24,672 nucleotides of DNA from JAICUY01 sp038250515 (GCA_038250515.1 JBBSCG010000031.1:1-24672), one strand, 5' to 3'; positions 14,161 through 24,517 are shown, counted from the first letter of the stretch. A program made the numbers and translations. Notes: generated by a model from the letters alone, not told the origin.

Positions 14161-14825
14161 GCCTTGCTGTACAGACCACGATCCACGATCAGCTCTTCGA
14201 CCGACCGAGGCACAAGGTAGCGGATGACGCGACCGACCGCCACCCGCTCGCGAATCTGGGACGAGCTCACGTCGAGCGACGGCCCGTCGAGCAGACGAAT
14301 CCGCGCCGCGGCATCACCGAAGCGCTCCTGCAGCGCGTCGCGCTGCGGCATGGCCACGCCCGGCCGCGGTCCGACGATCCATTCGACCAGCCCCAGCAGC
14401 AGATCCGGCTCACGCCAGGTGTCGATCTGCTGCAGCGAATCGGCCGCCATGACAAGGAAAAGCTGGGTCTGATCGCCGTACATCGACTGGAGCTGCCGGA
14501 TGCTGTCGATCGTGAACGACGGCCCGGGGCGCTCCATCTCGATGGGCGACAGCTCGAAGGTCGGGTCACTGCCGATCGCCAGGCGCGTCATCAACAGGCG
14601 ATCCGTGGCACCGCTGATCGTCCGATCCTGCTTGTGCGGCGGCTGGGCGGCGGGCATGAACAGCACCCGATCCAGCTCCATCGCATCCGCAGCCAGGCTG
14701 GCCAGCCACAGGTGGCCAACGTGCGGCGGATCGAAGGTTCCGCCCAGCACGCCCACACGCCTGGGTCCCTCCGAGCGCTCGACGCGCGCTTCGGACGGCG
14801 ACAGCACGGCGGGAAGGTCGCTCAC
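14157..14825 (-). CDS. nadD: Nicotinate-nucleotide adenylyltransferase
   Basis: NadD transfers AMP from ATP to nicotinate mononucleotide, giving deamido-NAD. The 222-residue product has the nucleotidyltransferase phosphate-binding motif GVLGGTFDPPHVGHLWLA and the PPHK motif (AAQPPHKQDRTISGATDRLLM), FTIDSIRQLQ, LVMAADSLQQIDTW, and the C-terminal LDVSSSQIRERVAVG (ISSTxIR-type). The GTG at 14825 is chosen because it overlaps the obgE stop (GTGA). The first 20 or so residues before GVLGG are not conserved, so a later start is possible, as is GTG 14840. Confidence 0.92.
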   Translation of the reverse strand: MSDLPAVLSPSEARVERSEGPRRVGVLGGTFDPPHVGHLWLASLAADAMELDRVLFMPAAQPPHKQDRTISGATDRLLMTRLAIGSDPTFELSPIEMERPGPSFTIDSIRQLQSMYGDQTQLFLVMAADSLQQIDTWREPDLLLGLVEWIVGPRPGVAMPQRDALQERFGDAAARIRLLDGPSLDVSSSQIRERVAVGRVIRYLVPRSVEELIVDRGLYSKA

Positions 14826-16099
14826 TCCTCGTCGTCCCACTCAAGCTCGGCCCGCCCGATGCGCACCGTGGTACCCTCACCGGCGCCCATCCGCCGCAGC
14901 TCGGGCTCGATGCCGAGGCGCTCGAGCAGGCGCTGGAATCGCTCGCGCGACTCCTCGTTGTCGAAGTTCGTGCGATTCGCCGCCTCCTCGATGCGACGGC
15001 CGCGCACGCGCAGCCCATCCGCCTCGGTGACGATCTCCCACCCCTGGTCGAGCGGATCGAAGCGGTGCACGAGCACCTGGCCGTGGTCGGCTTCCTGCTG
15101 CGCGGTCTCGTCGGCCTCGGCCAGTGCCTCGGCCAACGCCAGGCGCAGCTCGTCGAGCCCCGTGGTGTCGTGCGCCGAAATGCCGATTGGCTGATGGCCC
15201 TGCTTCACCAGCGCGCGGCGCAGCTCGGGCCAGCGGTCGCGCACCTCCGGCAGGTCGAGCTTGGTGACGATCATCGGCGTCGGTCTATCGAGCAGGCTTG
15301 CATCGTGCAGCCGCAGCTCGTCGGCGACGACGCGCCACTCACCGATGGGGTCGACCGCGGCGCCGTCGACCACGCCGACCAGCACGCGCGTGCGCTCGAC
15401 GTGGCGCAGGAACTCATGTCCGAGACCCTGCCCGGTATGCGCACCCTCGATCAAGCCCGGCACGTCGGCCAGCACCGCCATGCGCTCGTTCGGCAGCTCG
15501 GCCACGCCGAGGTTCGGGCTGGTGGTGGTGAACGGGTAGTTGCCAATCCGCGGCGTGGCGGCGGTCAGCGCCGCGAGCAGCGTCGACTTGCCGGCGTTCG
15601 GCTGCCCGACCAGGCCGACGTCAGCGATCAGCTTGAGCTCGAGCTCGATCCAGCGCTCCTGACCCGGATCGCCCTTCTCGGCGTGCGTCGGCGCCTGGTG
15701 GGTCGCGCTCACGAAATGCACGTTGCCGCGTCCGCCGCGTCCGCCGCGCGCCACGAGCAGCCGGTCGCCCGGCTCAAGCAGCTCACCGATCCACTCGCCG
15801 GCGGGAGAAGTGCGCACGACCGTGCCCGGCGGAACGCGCAGCTCGACGTCGACGGCGTTGCGGCCGTGCGAGCGGCGGCGGGTGCCGGCACCACCCGGCT
15901 TGGCACGGAAATGCCGCGAGCGCCGATAGTCGACGAGCGTGGTCATGCCCGGTTCGGCAACGAGGCTCACATCGCCGCCCTTGCCGCCATCGCCACCGTC
16001 CGGACCGCCACGCGGTACGTGTGCCTCGCGGCGGAACGAGGAGGCGCCGTCGCCACCGTCACCGGCCTCGACAAAGATACGGACGTGATCAGCGAACAT
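14822..16099 (-). CDS. obgE: Obg family GTPase
   Basis: Obg/CgtA is an essential GTPase that acts on the large ribosomal subunit and in stress response. The 425-residue product has the glycine-rich Obg fold (FVEAGDGGDGASSFRREAHVPRGGPDGG and so on, residues 1-157), then the G domain with GQPNAGKS (165-172), DVPGLIEGAHTGQGLGHEFLRH, TKLD and the SAHD G5 motif. A C-terminal OCT domain follows (VHRFDPLDQGWEIVTEADGLRVRG to ELEWDDEE). There is no Shine-Dalgarno before ATG 16099; a -10-like box seven bases upstream suggests a leaderless start. It leads the obgE-nadD-rsfS transcription unit with overlapping ends. Confidence 0.97.
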   Translation of the reverse strand: MFADHVRIFVEAGDGGDGASSFRREAHVPRGGPDGGDGGKGGDVSLVAEPGMTTLVDYRRSRHFRAKPGGAGTRRRSHGRNAVDVELRVPPGTVVRTSPAGEWIGELLEPGDRLLVARGGRGGRGNVHFVSATHQAPTHAEKGDPGQERWIELELKLIADVGLVGQPNAGKSTLLAALTAATPRIGNYPFTTTSPNLGVAELPNERMAVLADVPGLIEGAHTGQGLGHEFLRHVERTRVLVGVVDGAAVDPIGEWRVVADELRLHDASLLDRPTPMIVTKLDLPEVRDRWPELRRALVKQGHQPIGISAHDTTGLDELRLALAEALAEADETAQQEADHGQVLVHRFDPLDQGWEIVTEADGLRVRGRRIEEAANRTNFDNEESRERFQRLLERLGIEPELRRMGAGEGTTVRIGRAELEWDDEE

Positions 16100-16106
16100 G
16101 GCTGGC

Positions 16107-16112
16107 AGGATA
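16107..16112 (-). promoter_or_regulatory. Probable leaderless -10 box of obgE
   Basis: TATCCT on the - strand (16112-16107) ends seven bases before the obgE ATG, and no ribosome-binding site lies between. The -35 region is GC-rich and weak. Confidence 0.4.
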
Positions 16113-16141
16113 GCGCCCGAGCTGGCGCCCCAGCGGCGAGA

Positions 16142-16903
16142 CTACAGGTAGCGCAGCGGGTTGACGTAGACGCCGCCGACGATGACCTCGAAATGAACGT
16201 GCGGTCCCGTGCAGGAGCCGGAGCATCCGACCGCGGCGATCCCCTGCCCGGCAGCGACGCGCTGCCCGACGTAAACCCACATGGCGCCGAGGTGGTTGTA
16301 CGCAGTCTGAATCCCATTGCCATGATCGATCTGCACGACGTAGCCGCCACCGTTGTTGCGCCAGCCGGCCCACACCACCACGCCGCCCTCGGCGGCATTG
16401 ACCCGACGACCGACACGTGCCGCGATGTCGAGCGCCAGATGGCCCGCGTGGTAGTACTGGCTGATGACGCCGCCCGGCACCGGCCAGAGCAACGAGCCGC
16501 CACGTGAGGCGGTGGCAGCGCCGGTCTGGGGTTGCGCCGCAACGGCGGGCGCCTGCTCAGGCGTCGCGGCCGGCGGAGCGACGGGCGTCGCGACGGGCGT
16601 CGGAGGCTGGGTCGGAACGGCCTTGCGCGAAAGCATCGGATCCGCGCGCAGCGGATCGGCCTGGATCTCGAAATGAGCCGACTGACCGGGATGGGCGTCC
16701 TTCGCGGCACCACGCGCCGCCGAGACGAAGGCCAGCGAATTGCCGGCAGTATCGGCCGCGGAGCCGTCGCGAGGTGATTGGGTGGTCGCAAAGCCGAACG
16801 CCGAGCTGAGGGCGAGAAGAGCGATGACGCTGAGGTGGGCAGCCGTCCGCGAGACGAAACGCGAATCAATCAATCGGCGCACCGGTTGTCGCAAATCGGG
16901 CAA
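16142..16903 (-). CDS. M23 family (LytM-type) metallopeptidase, exported
   Basis: The product is an envelope peptidoglycan hydrolase of 253 residues. It has an N-terminal hydrophobic segment (HLSVIALLALSSAFGFATT, about residues 23-41), a spacer ending in a Pro/Ala-rich linker (PTQPPTPVATPVAPPAATP), and a C-terminal LytM domain with the zinc-site motifs HAGHLALDIAA and GPHVHFEV plus VVQIDHGNGIQTAYNHL. Active members cut glycine or peptide cross-links in peptidoglycan. The TTG at 16903 is chosen because GGGAG stands seven bases upstream and gives the best signal segment. It lies downstream of the amidase gene on the same strand. Confidence 0.88.
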   Translation of the reverse strand: MPDLRQPVRRLIDSRFVSRTAAHLSVIALLALSSAFGFATTQSPRDGSAADTAGNSLAFVSAARGAAKDAHPGQSAHFEIQADPLRADPMLSRKAVPTQPPTPVATPVAPPAATPEQAPAVAAQPQTGAATASRGGSLLWPVPGGVISQYYHAGHLALDIAARVGRRVNAAEGGVVVWAGWRNNGGGYVVQIDHGNGIQTAYNHLGAMWVYVGQRVAAGQGIAAVGCSGSCTGPHVHFEVIVGGVYVNPLRYL

Positions 16904-16953
16904 TACGAATCTCCCGCGAGGTGAACATGCTGTCGGTGCGCGACCTCGCTCAT
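16870..16953 (-). CDS. Possible 27-residue Cys-rich peptide overlapping the M23 gene start
   Basis: An ATG-started frame encodes 27 residues beginning MSEVAHRQHVHLAGDSY and ending CPICDNRCAD. A CxxCxxxC group preceded by His residues within so short a peptide is suggestive of metal binding. The frame overlaps the start of the M23 gene out of phase by 34 bases. There is no convincing Shine-Dalgarno, so this may be chance, or a leader peptide. Confidence 0.2.
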   Translation of the reverse strand: MSEVAHRQHVHLAGDSYCPICDNRCAD

Positions 16954-16975
16954 CCCCGAGCCGGGCGACGTGTGT

Positions 16976-17002
16976 CGGGCGGCCAAGGTCGTGCCGCCCG
17001 AT
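16976..17002 (-). other. Hairpin between the amidase and M23 genes
   Basis: TCGGGCGGC and GCCGCCCGA are complementary over nine bases around the loop ACGACCTTG on the - strand, 20-odd bases after the amidase stop. No U-tract follows, so it could be a weak or Rho-assisted terminator or an RNA-stabilising hairpin. Confidence 0.45.
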
Positions 17003-17026
17003 GGTAGCAGGGCTGGCGAGAGCCGG

Positions 17027-18412
17027 TCAACGTTGTGCGCGCGCCAACTGCAATGCCGGCGATCCGATGTCGGCCAGGCTGTGCGCGCCATCCGCCAGCG
17101 TGATCCACAGCAGCTCGCGTCCGGCCGCATCAGCAAGACTCAGTGGCACGGACACCTCGACCGATTCGCCGGGCTTCAGCGCCGGAACCTGCACGTCGAG
17201 CGGCTCGAGATCGGCCGGTGCGGATGCGAGGTACGGTGTGTCGCTGGCCTGCCGGCCGGCGAGCAGGTGCAGTCCGGCGGGCCACGCGCGAGTGCCGTTG
17301 TTCGTCAGGCGGATCGGCAGCATGAGCCTGCCGTCGGCCGCCTGCGGCAGCTCGGCTGCCCAGAACGGCGGGCCGGTGCCCGCCACGGCGGTCGGGCTGA
17401 CACCGGCTTCGCCACCGGGGATCAGGGCGTCGTATCGGACCGAGAGCTGACGCTGGCCGAAGTAAGCGCTCAGCCCCTGCTCGATGCCGCGAGCCACCAT
17501 CTGCTGTCCCCCGTCGCTGACGAGCAGATCGTGCTCGGCGGTCAGGCTGATCGAGCCGACCTCGCTGAGGATGCCGGGCGTCTGCAGGCCACGATGCGGC
17601 GTGCACCAGGTGTCACCGGGCGTGTCGCAGCTGGCGCCAGCCGCCCACTGGCGCGCGATGATGTAGAAAGCCTTCGCCTCGGTGCCGCGGTCCTGGCGCT
17701 CGTAGCTGACACCGTGCGTGGCCGCGGCCACGCCCGACTGAACGAGATCAGCCAGCCGTCCGCTGCCGTCGACGCCCCACGGCGTCTCATCGTCGTAGTA
17801 CGTCTCGCTGAAGGCGACCGCGACCGGCGCGCCGTTCTCGGTCGGCGAGTTGATGTGGATGCTGATCAGCATGTCGGCGCGAACGAGGTTGGCAAGGTCG
17901 ATCCTCGCCTGCAGCTCGTCACGCGTGCGGGTGTGCCCGGTCCCATCGAAGCCGGCTTTGCCGTCGCCGTCCACGTCGCGCCATGCCGGGCCGTTGCAGC
18001 CGAGCGCGGGATAGTTGTCGCCGGCGAGCGCCTGGTCAGTCTGGCGGGTCATCACCACGCTGACGCCCTGCGCCTCGAGCATCTTTTTCAGCGCAAGGCC
18101 GATCCCCAGCGTCATGGCCTTCTCGGAGTAGGTCGCGCCACGCTTCGACGGATCGGGCACGCCCCAGTCGAGGCAGCCGCCGTGGCCAGGATCGATGGCG
18201 ACCGTGATCGCCTTCGGGTTGGGCCGATACACCTCGCTATCCGATCCCGGCGCGGGCACAACGCCGCCGGCAGGCGGCACGCTGCTCGTCGCCGCAGGCG
18301 ACGCATCGGTCTTGACCGATGGCTGGCTGGAGGACGGTGCCGGAACGCCGCCGCAGGCGGTCAGCACCAGCAGCAGGACCGGGACGAGGACGCGCAGACG
18401 CGAAAGCGGCAC
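17027..18412 (-). CDS. Lipoprotein N-acetylmuramoyl-L-alanine amidase (Amidase_3)
   Basis: This enzyme cuts the bond between MurNAc and the stem peptide. The 461-residue product has a signal peptide with lipobox LTAC (Cys20 lipidated), a Ser/Pro/Ala linker, and an Amidase_3 domain with the zinc and catalytic residues in place: His77 in AIDPGHGG, Glu97 in YSEKAM, His186 in SIHIN and Glu284 in LSEVGS. An insertion at 146-157, DVDGDGKAGFDG, has the spacing of a calcium-binding EF-hand-like loop. The C-terminal 120 residues (LPIRLTNNGTRAWPAGLHL, PALKPGESVEVSVPL) look like an Ig-like beta domain. It starts with GTG eight bases after the rho stop, without a Shine-Dalgarno, so it is probably cotranscribed with rho. 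Confidence 0.9.
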   Translation of the reverse strand: MPLSRLRVLVPVLLLVLTACGGVPAPSSSQPSVKTDASPAATSSVPPAGGVVPAPGSDSEVYRPNPKAITVAIDPGHGGCLDWGVPDPSKRGATYSEKAMTLGIGLALKKMLEAQGVSVVMTRQTDQALAGDNYPALGCNGPAWRDVDGDGKAGFDGTGHTRTRDELQARIDLANLVRADMLISIHINSPTENGAPVAVAFSETYYDDETPWGVDGSGRLADLVQSGVAAATHGVSYERQDRGTEAKAFYIIARQWAAGASCDTPGDTWCTPHRGLQTPGILSEVGSISLTAEHDLLVSDGGQQMVARGIEQGLSAYFGQRQLSVRYDALIPGGEAGVSPTAVAGTGPPFWAAELPQAADGRLMLPIRLTNNGTRAWPAGLHLLAGRQASDTPYLASAPADLEPLDVQVPALKPGESVEVSVPLSLADAAGRELLWITLADGAHSLADIGSPALQLARAQR

Positions 18413-18420
18413 GGGAAGCG

Positions 18421-19899
18421 CTAGCGCTCGGAGGCCTCGACCGATTTCGTGAGTGACACGAGGAACTCGGCGTTGTCCTTGGTCTTGCCAAGGCGCTGCA
18501 TGAGCAGCTCGATGCCCTCGTTAGGACCGACCGCCGACAGCATGCGCCGCATGGTCCACACCATCTTGAGGGTGTTCTCGTCGAGCAGCAGCTCCTCGCG
18601 GCGGGTGCCGGAGCGCAGCACGTCGATGGCCGGAAAGATGCGCTTTTCGCTCAGCTTGCGATCGAGGGCCAGCTCCATGTTGCCGGTTCCCTTGAACTCC
18701 TCGTAGATGACGTCGTCCATGCGCGAGCCGGTGTCGACCAGGCAGGTGGCGATGATCGTCAGCGACCCGCCATGCTCGATATTGCGTGCCGCACCGAAGA
18801 AGCGCTTCGGCGGGTAGAGCGCAACAGGATCGACACCACCCGACAGGGTCTTGCCGCTGGCCGGCAGCGCCAGGTTGTAGGCGCGTGCCAGGCGCGTGAT
18901 CGAATCGAGCAGGATGACCACGTTGCGGCCTGTCTCGACCTGCCGCTTGGCGATCTCCAGGCACATCTCGGCCACGCGGGTGTGGTTCTCGGTCGGCTCG
19001 TCGAAGGTCGATGAGTAGATCTCGCCCTTCACGCTGCGCTGCATGTCGGTGACCTCCTCAGGGCGCTCGCCGATGAGCGCGACCATGAGGACCGCCTCGG
19101 GGTGGTTGTCGGTGATGCCCGCGGCGATGTGCTTGAGGACGGTCGTCTTGCCGGCCTTGGCCGGCGAGAGGATCAGCCCACGCTGGCCCATGCCAACCGG
19201 CGCGATCAGGTTGACGAGTCGCTGGGTCAGGTTCTTCTGATCGGTCTCGAGGTCGAACATCTCGTCAGGGAAGACCGGCACGAGGGTGTCGAAGTACGGC
19301 CGCCGCTTGGCGACCTCGGGCTCGACGCCATTGACCGTGTCGACGCGCAGCAGGCCCCAGTACTTCTCCTGGTCCTTGGGCGGCCGGGTCTGGCCGGTCA
19401 CCCGGTCGCCGGTGCGCAGTCCGAAGCGACGGACCTGGCTCGAGCTGACGTAGATGTCGTCATTTGACGGCATGACGCCGTGGACGCGCATGAAACCGAA
19501 GCCTTCGTCGACGATCTCGAGGATTCCCTCGGCGATGCCCGGCTGCTGGCCGTTCTGCTCCACCTTGCGAGGAGGCGCCAGCGGGACCACGTCGAGCAGC
19601 TTGAGGACGAGGTCCGAGTGCTCGAGATCGTCGCCGTTCTCGATGCCGTGCTCGCCGGCAAGCTCGCGCAGCTCCTCGATCGGCTTCGCCTGCAGGGTCG
19701 CCAGGTTCAGGACCTGATCGTCGGCGTCCTCATCGGTCGGGAAGGGACCGGCGTAGATCGAGGAATACTGGCCAGTGCTGTAATCATTGCGGCGCCGCGG
19801 ATAGGTCGCGCGGGCCGTCGACTGCCGTCGGGGACCACCGCCGCCGCCATCGGAGCGGCGGCGCGGCCGACCACGGCGCGGTCGTGCTTCGTCGTTCAT
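18421..19899 (-). CDS. rho: Transcription termination factor Rho
   Basis: Rho is the hexameric RNA helicase that ends transcription. The 492-residue product has a basic, Gly/Arg-rich N-terminal extension (about 45 residues), a Rho_N helix region (LNLATLQAKPIEELRELAGEHGI), the cold-shock-like RNA-binding domain (GILEIVDEGFGFMRV...DDIYVSSSQVRRFGLRTGDRVTG), and the ATPase with Walker A SPAKAGKTT, LIGERPEEVTDM, Walker B VVILLDSITRLARAYN, and the R loop LSGGVDPVALYPPKRFFGAARN. AGAGG precedes the ATG at 19899 at short distance. It follows the M3-like gene by 48 bases. Confidence 0.97.
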   Translation of the reverse strand: MNDEARPRRGRPRRRSDGGGGGPRRQSTARATYPRRRNDYSTGQYSSIYAGPFPTDEDADDQVLNLATLQAKPIEELRELAGEHGIENGDDLEHSDLVLKLLDVVPLAPPRKVEQNGQQPGIAEGILEIVDEGFGFMRVHGVMPSNDDIYVSSSQVRRFGLRTGDRVTGQTRPPKDQEKYWGLLRVDTVNGVEPEVAKRRPYFDTLVPVFPDEMFDLETDQKNLTQRLVNLIAPVGMGQRGLILSPAKAGKTTVLKHIAAGITDNHPEAVLMVALIGERPEEVTDMQRSVKGEIYSSTFDEPTENHTRVAEMCLEIAKRQVETGRNVVILLDSITRLARAYNLALPASGKTLSGGVDPVALYPPKRFFGAARNIEHGGSLTIIATCLVDTGSRMDDVIYEEFKGTGNMELALDRKLSEKRIFPAIDVLRSGTRREELLLDENTLKMVWTMRRMLSAVGPNEGIELLMQRLGKTKDNAEFLVSLTKSVEASER

Positions 19900-19947
19900 G
19901 AACCTCTCAGGGGTGTCTCTCGTGCGGAGGCCGCGCCGGTCAAACGA

Positions 19948-21524
19948 TCAGACCTTGCGGGTGCCGGCGCGAGTGGTGATGTTGGGCCCGCCGTATCCGC
20001 TCATCTCGCCGATGAGGTGCGTCCGTATCTGACGCAGGATCGGTCGCCAATCCAGACGATCATACCCGAAATGCGCAACCAGCGCCTCGGCATTCCACTT
20101 TTGTCCGCGGCTCCAGCCCTGGCGCAGCTCGGCGCCGGCCGCCGCGTTGCGCCACCAGCTCACGCCGTGATGGTCGCGCAACCAGGCCGCGAGGCTGCTG
20201 CCAACGCACCAGCCGCGGAAGCGTCGTGCCGAAACGAAATGGTCGTCGACATCGGCGAGATAGCTCGACTCCGGGTGGCGCACGCCGGTCAGCAGCCCCA
20301 GCGTGCCGGCGTAATAGGCCCGATGCAGCGCCGTCTGACCACCACCGTGCAGGCGCAGCTCGTAGAACAGCCCGGCGATCGTGCGGCGCACCTCGTGCAG
20401 CACCCGGAACGCGGCAAAGTCAAGCCAGGCGACGAGCTCGTCGTCCGACATTTCGAGCTCGGCGCGCAGCCAGTCAGCGTCGAGGGTGAGCTGCTCGAAG
20501 ACCCAGGCGTAGCCCTTGCCGACGCTGTCGTCACCCGCGAACCGATACGCCGCCGGCGCGTCCGGCGACAGGTGCGCGTACGTTTCGGCCTGACCGATCC
20601 GGCTCAGCAGCGCCTCGTAATCGGCATGTCCGCCACGCGGCCGCAGGACGACCCGGACGTCGCCGGGAGCCTGGACCGGCACGCACCACGCGCCGCCGCT
20701 GGGGTCCGCTCGCCGCTCCAGGTCGAGCGACACGTTGTCCTGCGCATCCAGGTCGATGCCCATGCCACTGAGCGTGCTGCCGACCACCGAACGCAGGCCT
20801 CGCTCCAGGAACCGGGCATCCCAGCCGGCACCGCGCAGCACGTGCCACAGGTCGGCGACCGATGCGTCGCCCTGCTCGATGTCGATCTCGGCCAGGAACC
20901 GGCGCAGCGCCGCGAAGTACTGCGTCTCCGATCCGACCATGAAGCGCTGCATCTCGCCGGCGACTGCGCCGATATCGATGCCACGCGTCTCGCGCGCCAT
21001 GGCCGGCAGGTCGGCGTGGCCAAGCTCGCGCGCCGCGGCCACCTGCCGCGAGAAGCGTGCCTCACGCAGCGGGTTGATCGCCTCGACCGCCTCGCGGTAG
21101 CTCGAGTCGAGCGCGTTGCGCTCCGAACGTGCGCTCATCTCAGCGATCCACGCGGGCGCGGCGCGATACGGAATGCGGTCGCCGCGCCACATGATCGCGG
21201 CGCGCGCCTCGGCTGTGGCGATCTCGTCGGTCTGGTCGGCGACCTGCAGCTCGACAAAGCCCTCGCTGGCGAACGGGAGGAGCGCGCGCGCCTGGTTCGC
21301 CTTCTCGCCGCCTTCCTCATGCAGCTTGCTCAGCGCGTCGATCGCGTCGGGGCTGAAGAGCGAGGCGTACCGACGGTACGCCACCGCGACGGCCGAATGC
21401 TGCTGCTCACCGCTGAGCATGGCGTAGCGCGCCTCGCCGGCCTCGGCCATGAACGCATCGAGCTCCTGCTGATAAGCGGAGAGATCGAAGGCTGGCGTCC
21501 GAGAGCGCCTCGTGGTTGCCGTCG

Positions 21525-21528
<4 letters not shown>
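19948..21528 (-). CDS. Peptidase M3-like protein lacking the zinc-site residues
   Basis: This 526-residue protein has the all-helical layout of M3/M32-type metallopeptidases, and its second half aligns by eye with a bacterial M3-like group: WCVPVQAPGDVRVVLRPRGG, then DYEALL, then FAGDDSVGKGYAWVFEQLTLDADWL, the FRVLHEVRRTIAGLFYELRLH block and YLADVDDHFVSARRFRGWC. Where relatives have HEAGH it reads SRIGQ (residues 309-313), and where they have the third metal ligand (NSVTEGYAF) it has Lys338. It therefore looks catalytically inactive but is intact and well conserved elsewhere. Its ATG overlaps the pyrG stop by four bases, so translation is coupled to CTP synthase. The consensus is recalled, not computed here. 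Confidence 0.7.
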
Positions 21529-23225
<1,697 letters not shown>

Positions 23226-23426
23226 TGGTTTCGTGATTCCTCCGGGGTTTTTCCGAGTGTACAGCACGAAACGCTGTGGCGCCACGCTCAGCCGACGCAC
23301 CGAAATCGGGTAAGTTATACCCAGGAAATCAGAGCACGAAAGAGGCGGGCCGCCCTGCACCGTCCGATCCGAAGATCCCCGGCCGTCAAGCTGCCACCCG
23401 GCTCCCGAAGCCTAGCGAGAGGCGCT
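23226..23426. promoter_or_regulatory. Gap before pyrG with possible - strand promoter and a perfect 10-bp palindrome
   Basis: On the - strand a -10-like TATAAC lies at 23319-23314 with a weak -35 (CTTTCG, 17-base spacer), which would give a pyrG leader of about 80 bases. Inside this leader is the palindrome GTGGCGCCAC (23276-23285). There is no terminator-like structure and no run of G at the likely start. The rest of the gap, to 23426, shows nothing recognisable. Confidence 0.35.
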
Positions 23427-23689
23427 TACCGCGCCATTACCGGGCGCCTATGCCCCTCCCGATGCGCGAGTAGCATCCCGATGACAGCCAGGAGCTGAGA
23501 CCCCAGAATCACCGGTCGACTCTCGGGCCAGAAGACAAACAGGACCACTCCGACTGCGATCACGAGGATGGCTGCGGCAGTTCGATCAGCTGCTCGGCGT
23601 CGCAGAGTACCGTCACCGCCCGAAGGTTGGTCCGGACCGCCGCGGCAACCTTTGCTAGGCTGACCTATGACCACCGATCCGGCCGACAT
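23426..23689 (-). CDS. Possible small two-helix membrane protein
   Basis: The frame encodes up to 87 residues, with two hydrophobic stretches, AAAILVIAVGVVLFVFW and VILGSQLLAVIGMLLAH, separated by PESRP. This is a plausible membrane hairpin preceded by a basic RRRAADR. The first 40 residues have no recognisable character, and the ATG at 23689 lies inside the divergent gene, so the true start is uncertain (GTG 23674 is another choice). No family is recognised. The hydrophobic pattern is the only support. Confidence 0.35.
   Translation of the reverse strand: MSAGSVVIGQPSKGCRGGPDQPSGGDGTLRRRAADRTAAAILVIAVGVVLFVFWPESRPVILGSQLLAVIGMLLAHREGHRRPVMAR
23656..23661 (+). promoter_or_regulatory. Possible leaderless -10 box
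   Basis: TAGGCT ends five bases before the ATG at 23667 with no Shine-Dalgarno between. The -35 region is not convincing. Confidence 0.3.
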
Positions 23690-23945
23690 CTCCGACTGGC
23701 TACGCTACGAGACATACGCGGTCTGGACGGAGCATGTGAGAACCCCGTGGCAGGCGCGTCAGGCAGTCGGCATGATCATGCATATCCGGGGCGTCCCGTT
23801 TCGCGAGGCCCTGCTGCACGCGGTCGAGCAGGGAGCGGTCATTCCAATGTCACCCCATGAGGCGATCGCCGATCTCGCAAGGTGCGCTGACCTGCTCGAG
23901 TCGCTCCAGCGCGGTCCCGAGTCGCCACCAAGCGAGCCGGAATAG
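23667..23945 (+). CDS. Hypothetical protein, 92 residues
   Basis: The product is a soluble, mostly helical small protein with no family I recognise. It begins MTTDPADISDWLRYETYAVW, has a middle QARQAVGMIMHIRGVPFREALLHAVEQGAVIPMSP with a regular helical pattern, and ends in an acidic Pro/Ser tail. There is no signal peptide, no cysteine pair and no membrane segment. Codon use resembles the surrounding genes (GC-rich third positions). It stands alone between the pyrG leader region and the recombinase remnant, on the opposite strand to both. Confidence 0.55.
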   Translation: MTTDPADISDWLRYETYAVWTEHVRTPWQARQAVGMIMHIRGVPFREALLHAVEQGAVIPMSPHEAIADLARCADLLESLQRGPESPPSEPE

Positions 23946-24036
23946 GCCGTGGGCCGCACGCTGGCCCGCGCTGGCCCATGTCGTGCCGGAGTCTGCGAAG
24001 TCGACGTGCCGACCGCCGTGACGGTCATCCTCTAGT

Positions 24037-24348
24037 TCACAGCTGATCGCCCAGGCTCAGCCGCTTGTGCGCCGCGTGGGCGCGTTCAGCGCGGGTTGAG
24101 CGGGCGTAGCGGCGCATCAGCTGCGGGCTGCTCCAGCCCATCTGCGACATGAGATCTGACTCCTGGCCGCCGGCCGCGAGCCAATAGTGGGCAGCCGCAT
24201 GTCGGAACAGGTGCGGGTGAACATGCTCGATGCCCGCCTCGCGACCGCGCCGGCGGACCATGAGCTGGACTGCGGAGTCGGAGAGCACCCCGCGCGTTTT
24301 GCCGAGCCAGAGCGCCTCCTGGTTGGCCGGCGTGTTCGCCGCCCGCAA
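24037..24348 (-). pseudogene. Tyrosine recombinase (phage integrase family), C-terminal remnant
   Basis: The 103-residue frame is the last part of a tyrosine recombinase catalytic domain: ALWLGKTRGVLSDSAVQLMVRRRGREAG, then HPHLFRHAAAHYWLAAGG (the H-x-x-R box), SDLMSQMGWSSPQLMRRYA with the Trp variant of the second His position and the nucleophile Tyr, and a tail RAHAAHKRLSLGDQL typical of one GC-rich subfamily. The first catalytic Arg and the whole N-terminal core-binding domain are missing. The same frame stays open upstream past 24417 without a recognisable start or conserved sequence; the TTG at 24348 is only nominal. It is probably the scar of an integrated element. Confidence 0.75.
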
Positions 24349-24433
24349 GTGACCCGCGGTGAAGACCAGCGGGCGCCTCCGCTGTCTGTCCGCGTGCCTC
24401 GTCGTGAGAACGGTCCATCTTGATCCTTCGGTT

Positions 24434-24466
24434 CTGGCGAGATACTCCCCCCTAGTATCTCGCCAG
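24434..24466. repeat. Perfect 13-bp inverted repeat beside the recombinase remnant
   Basis: CTGGCGAGATACT (24434-24446) and AGTATCTCGCCAG (24454-24466) are exact reverse complements separated by CCCCCCT. There is no T-tract on either side, so it is unlikely to be an intrinsic terminator. Placed just behind the broken end of the recombinase gene, it could be a recombinase arm/core site, an operator, or the end of an element. Confidence 0.6.
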
Positions 24467-24517
24467 CGTCAAGCCCACGCCACCAAGGCTGGCATCCCAC
24501 ATGCGGTTGGCCAGCGC

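Noticed and set aside
23226..23320. CTP-dependent attenuation of pyrG
   Set aside because: No terminator hairpin and no G-run at the likely transcript start.
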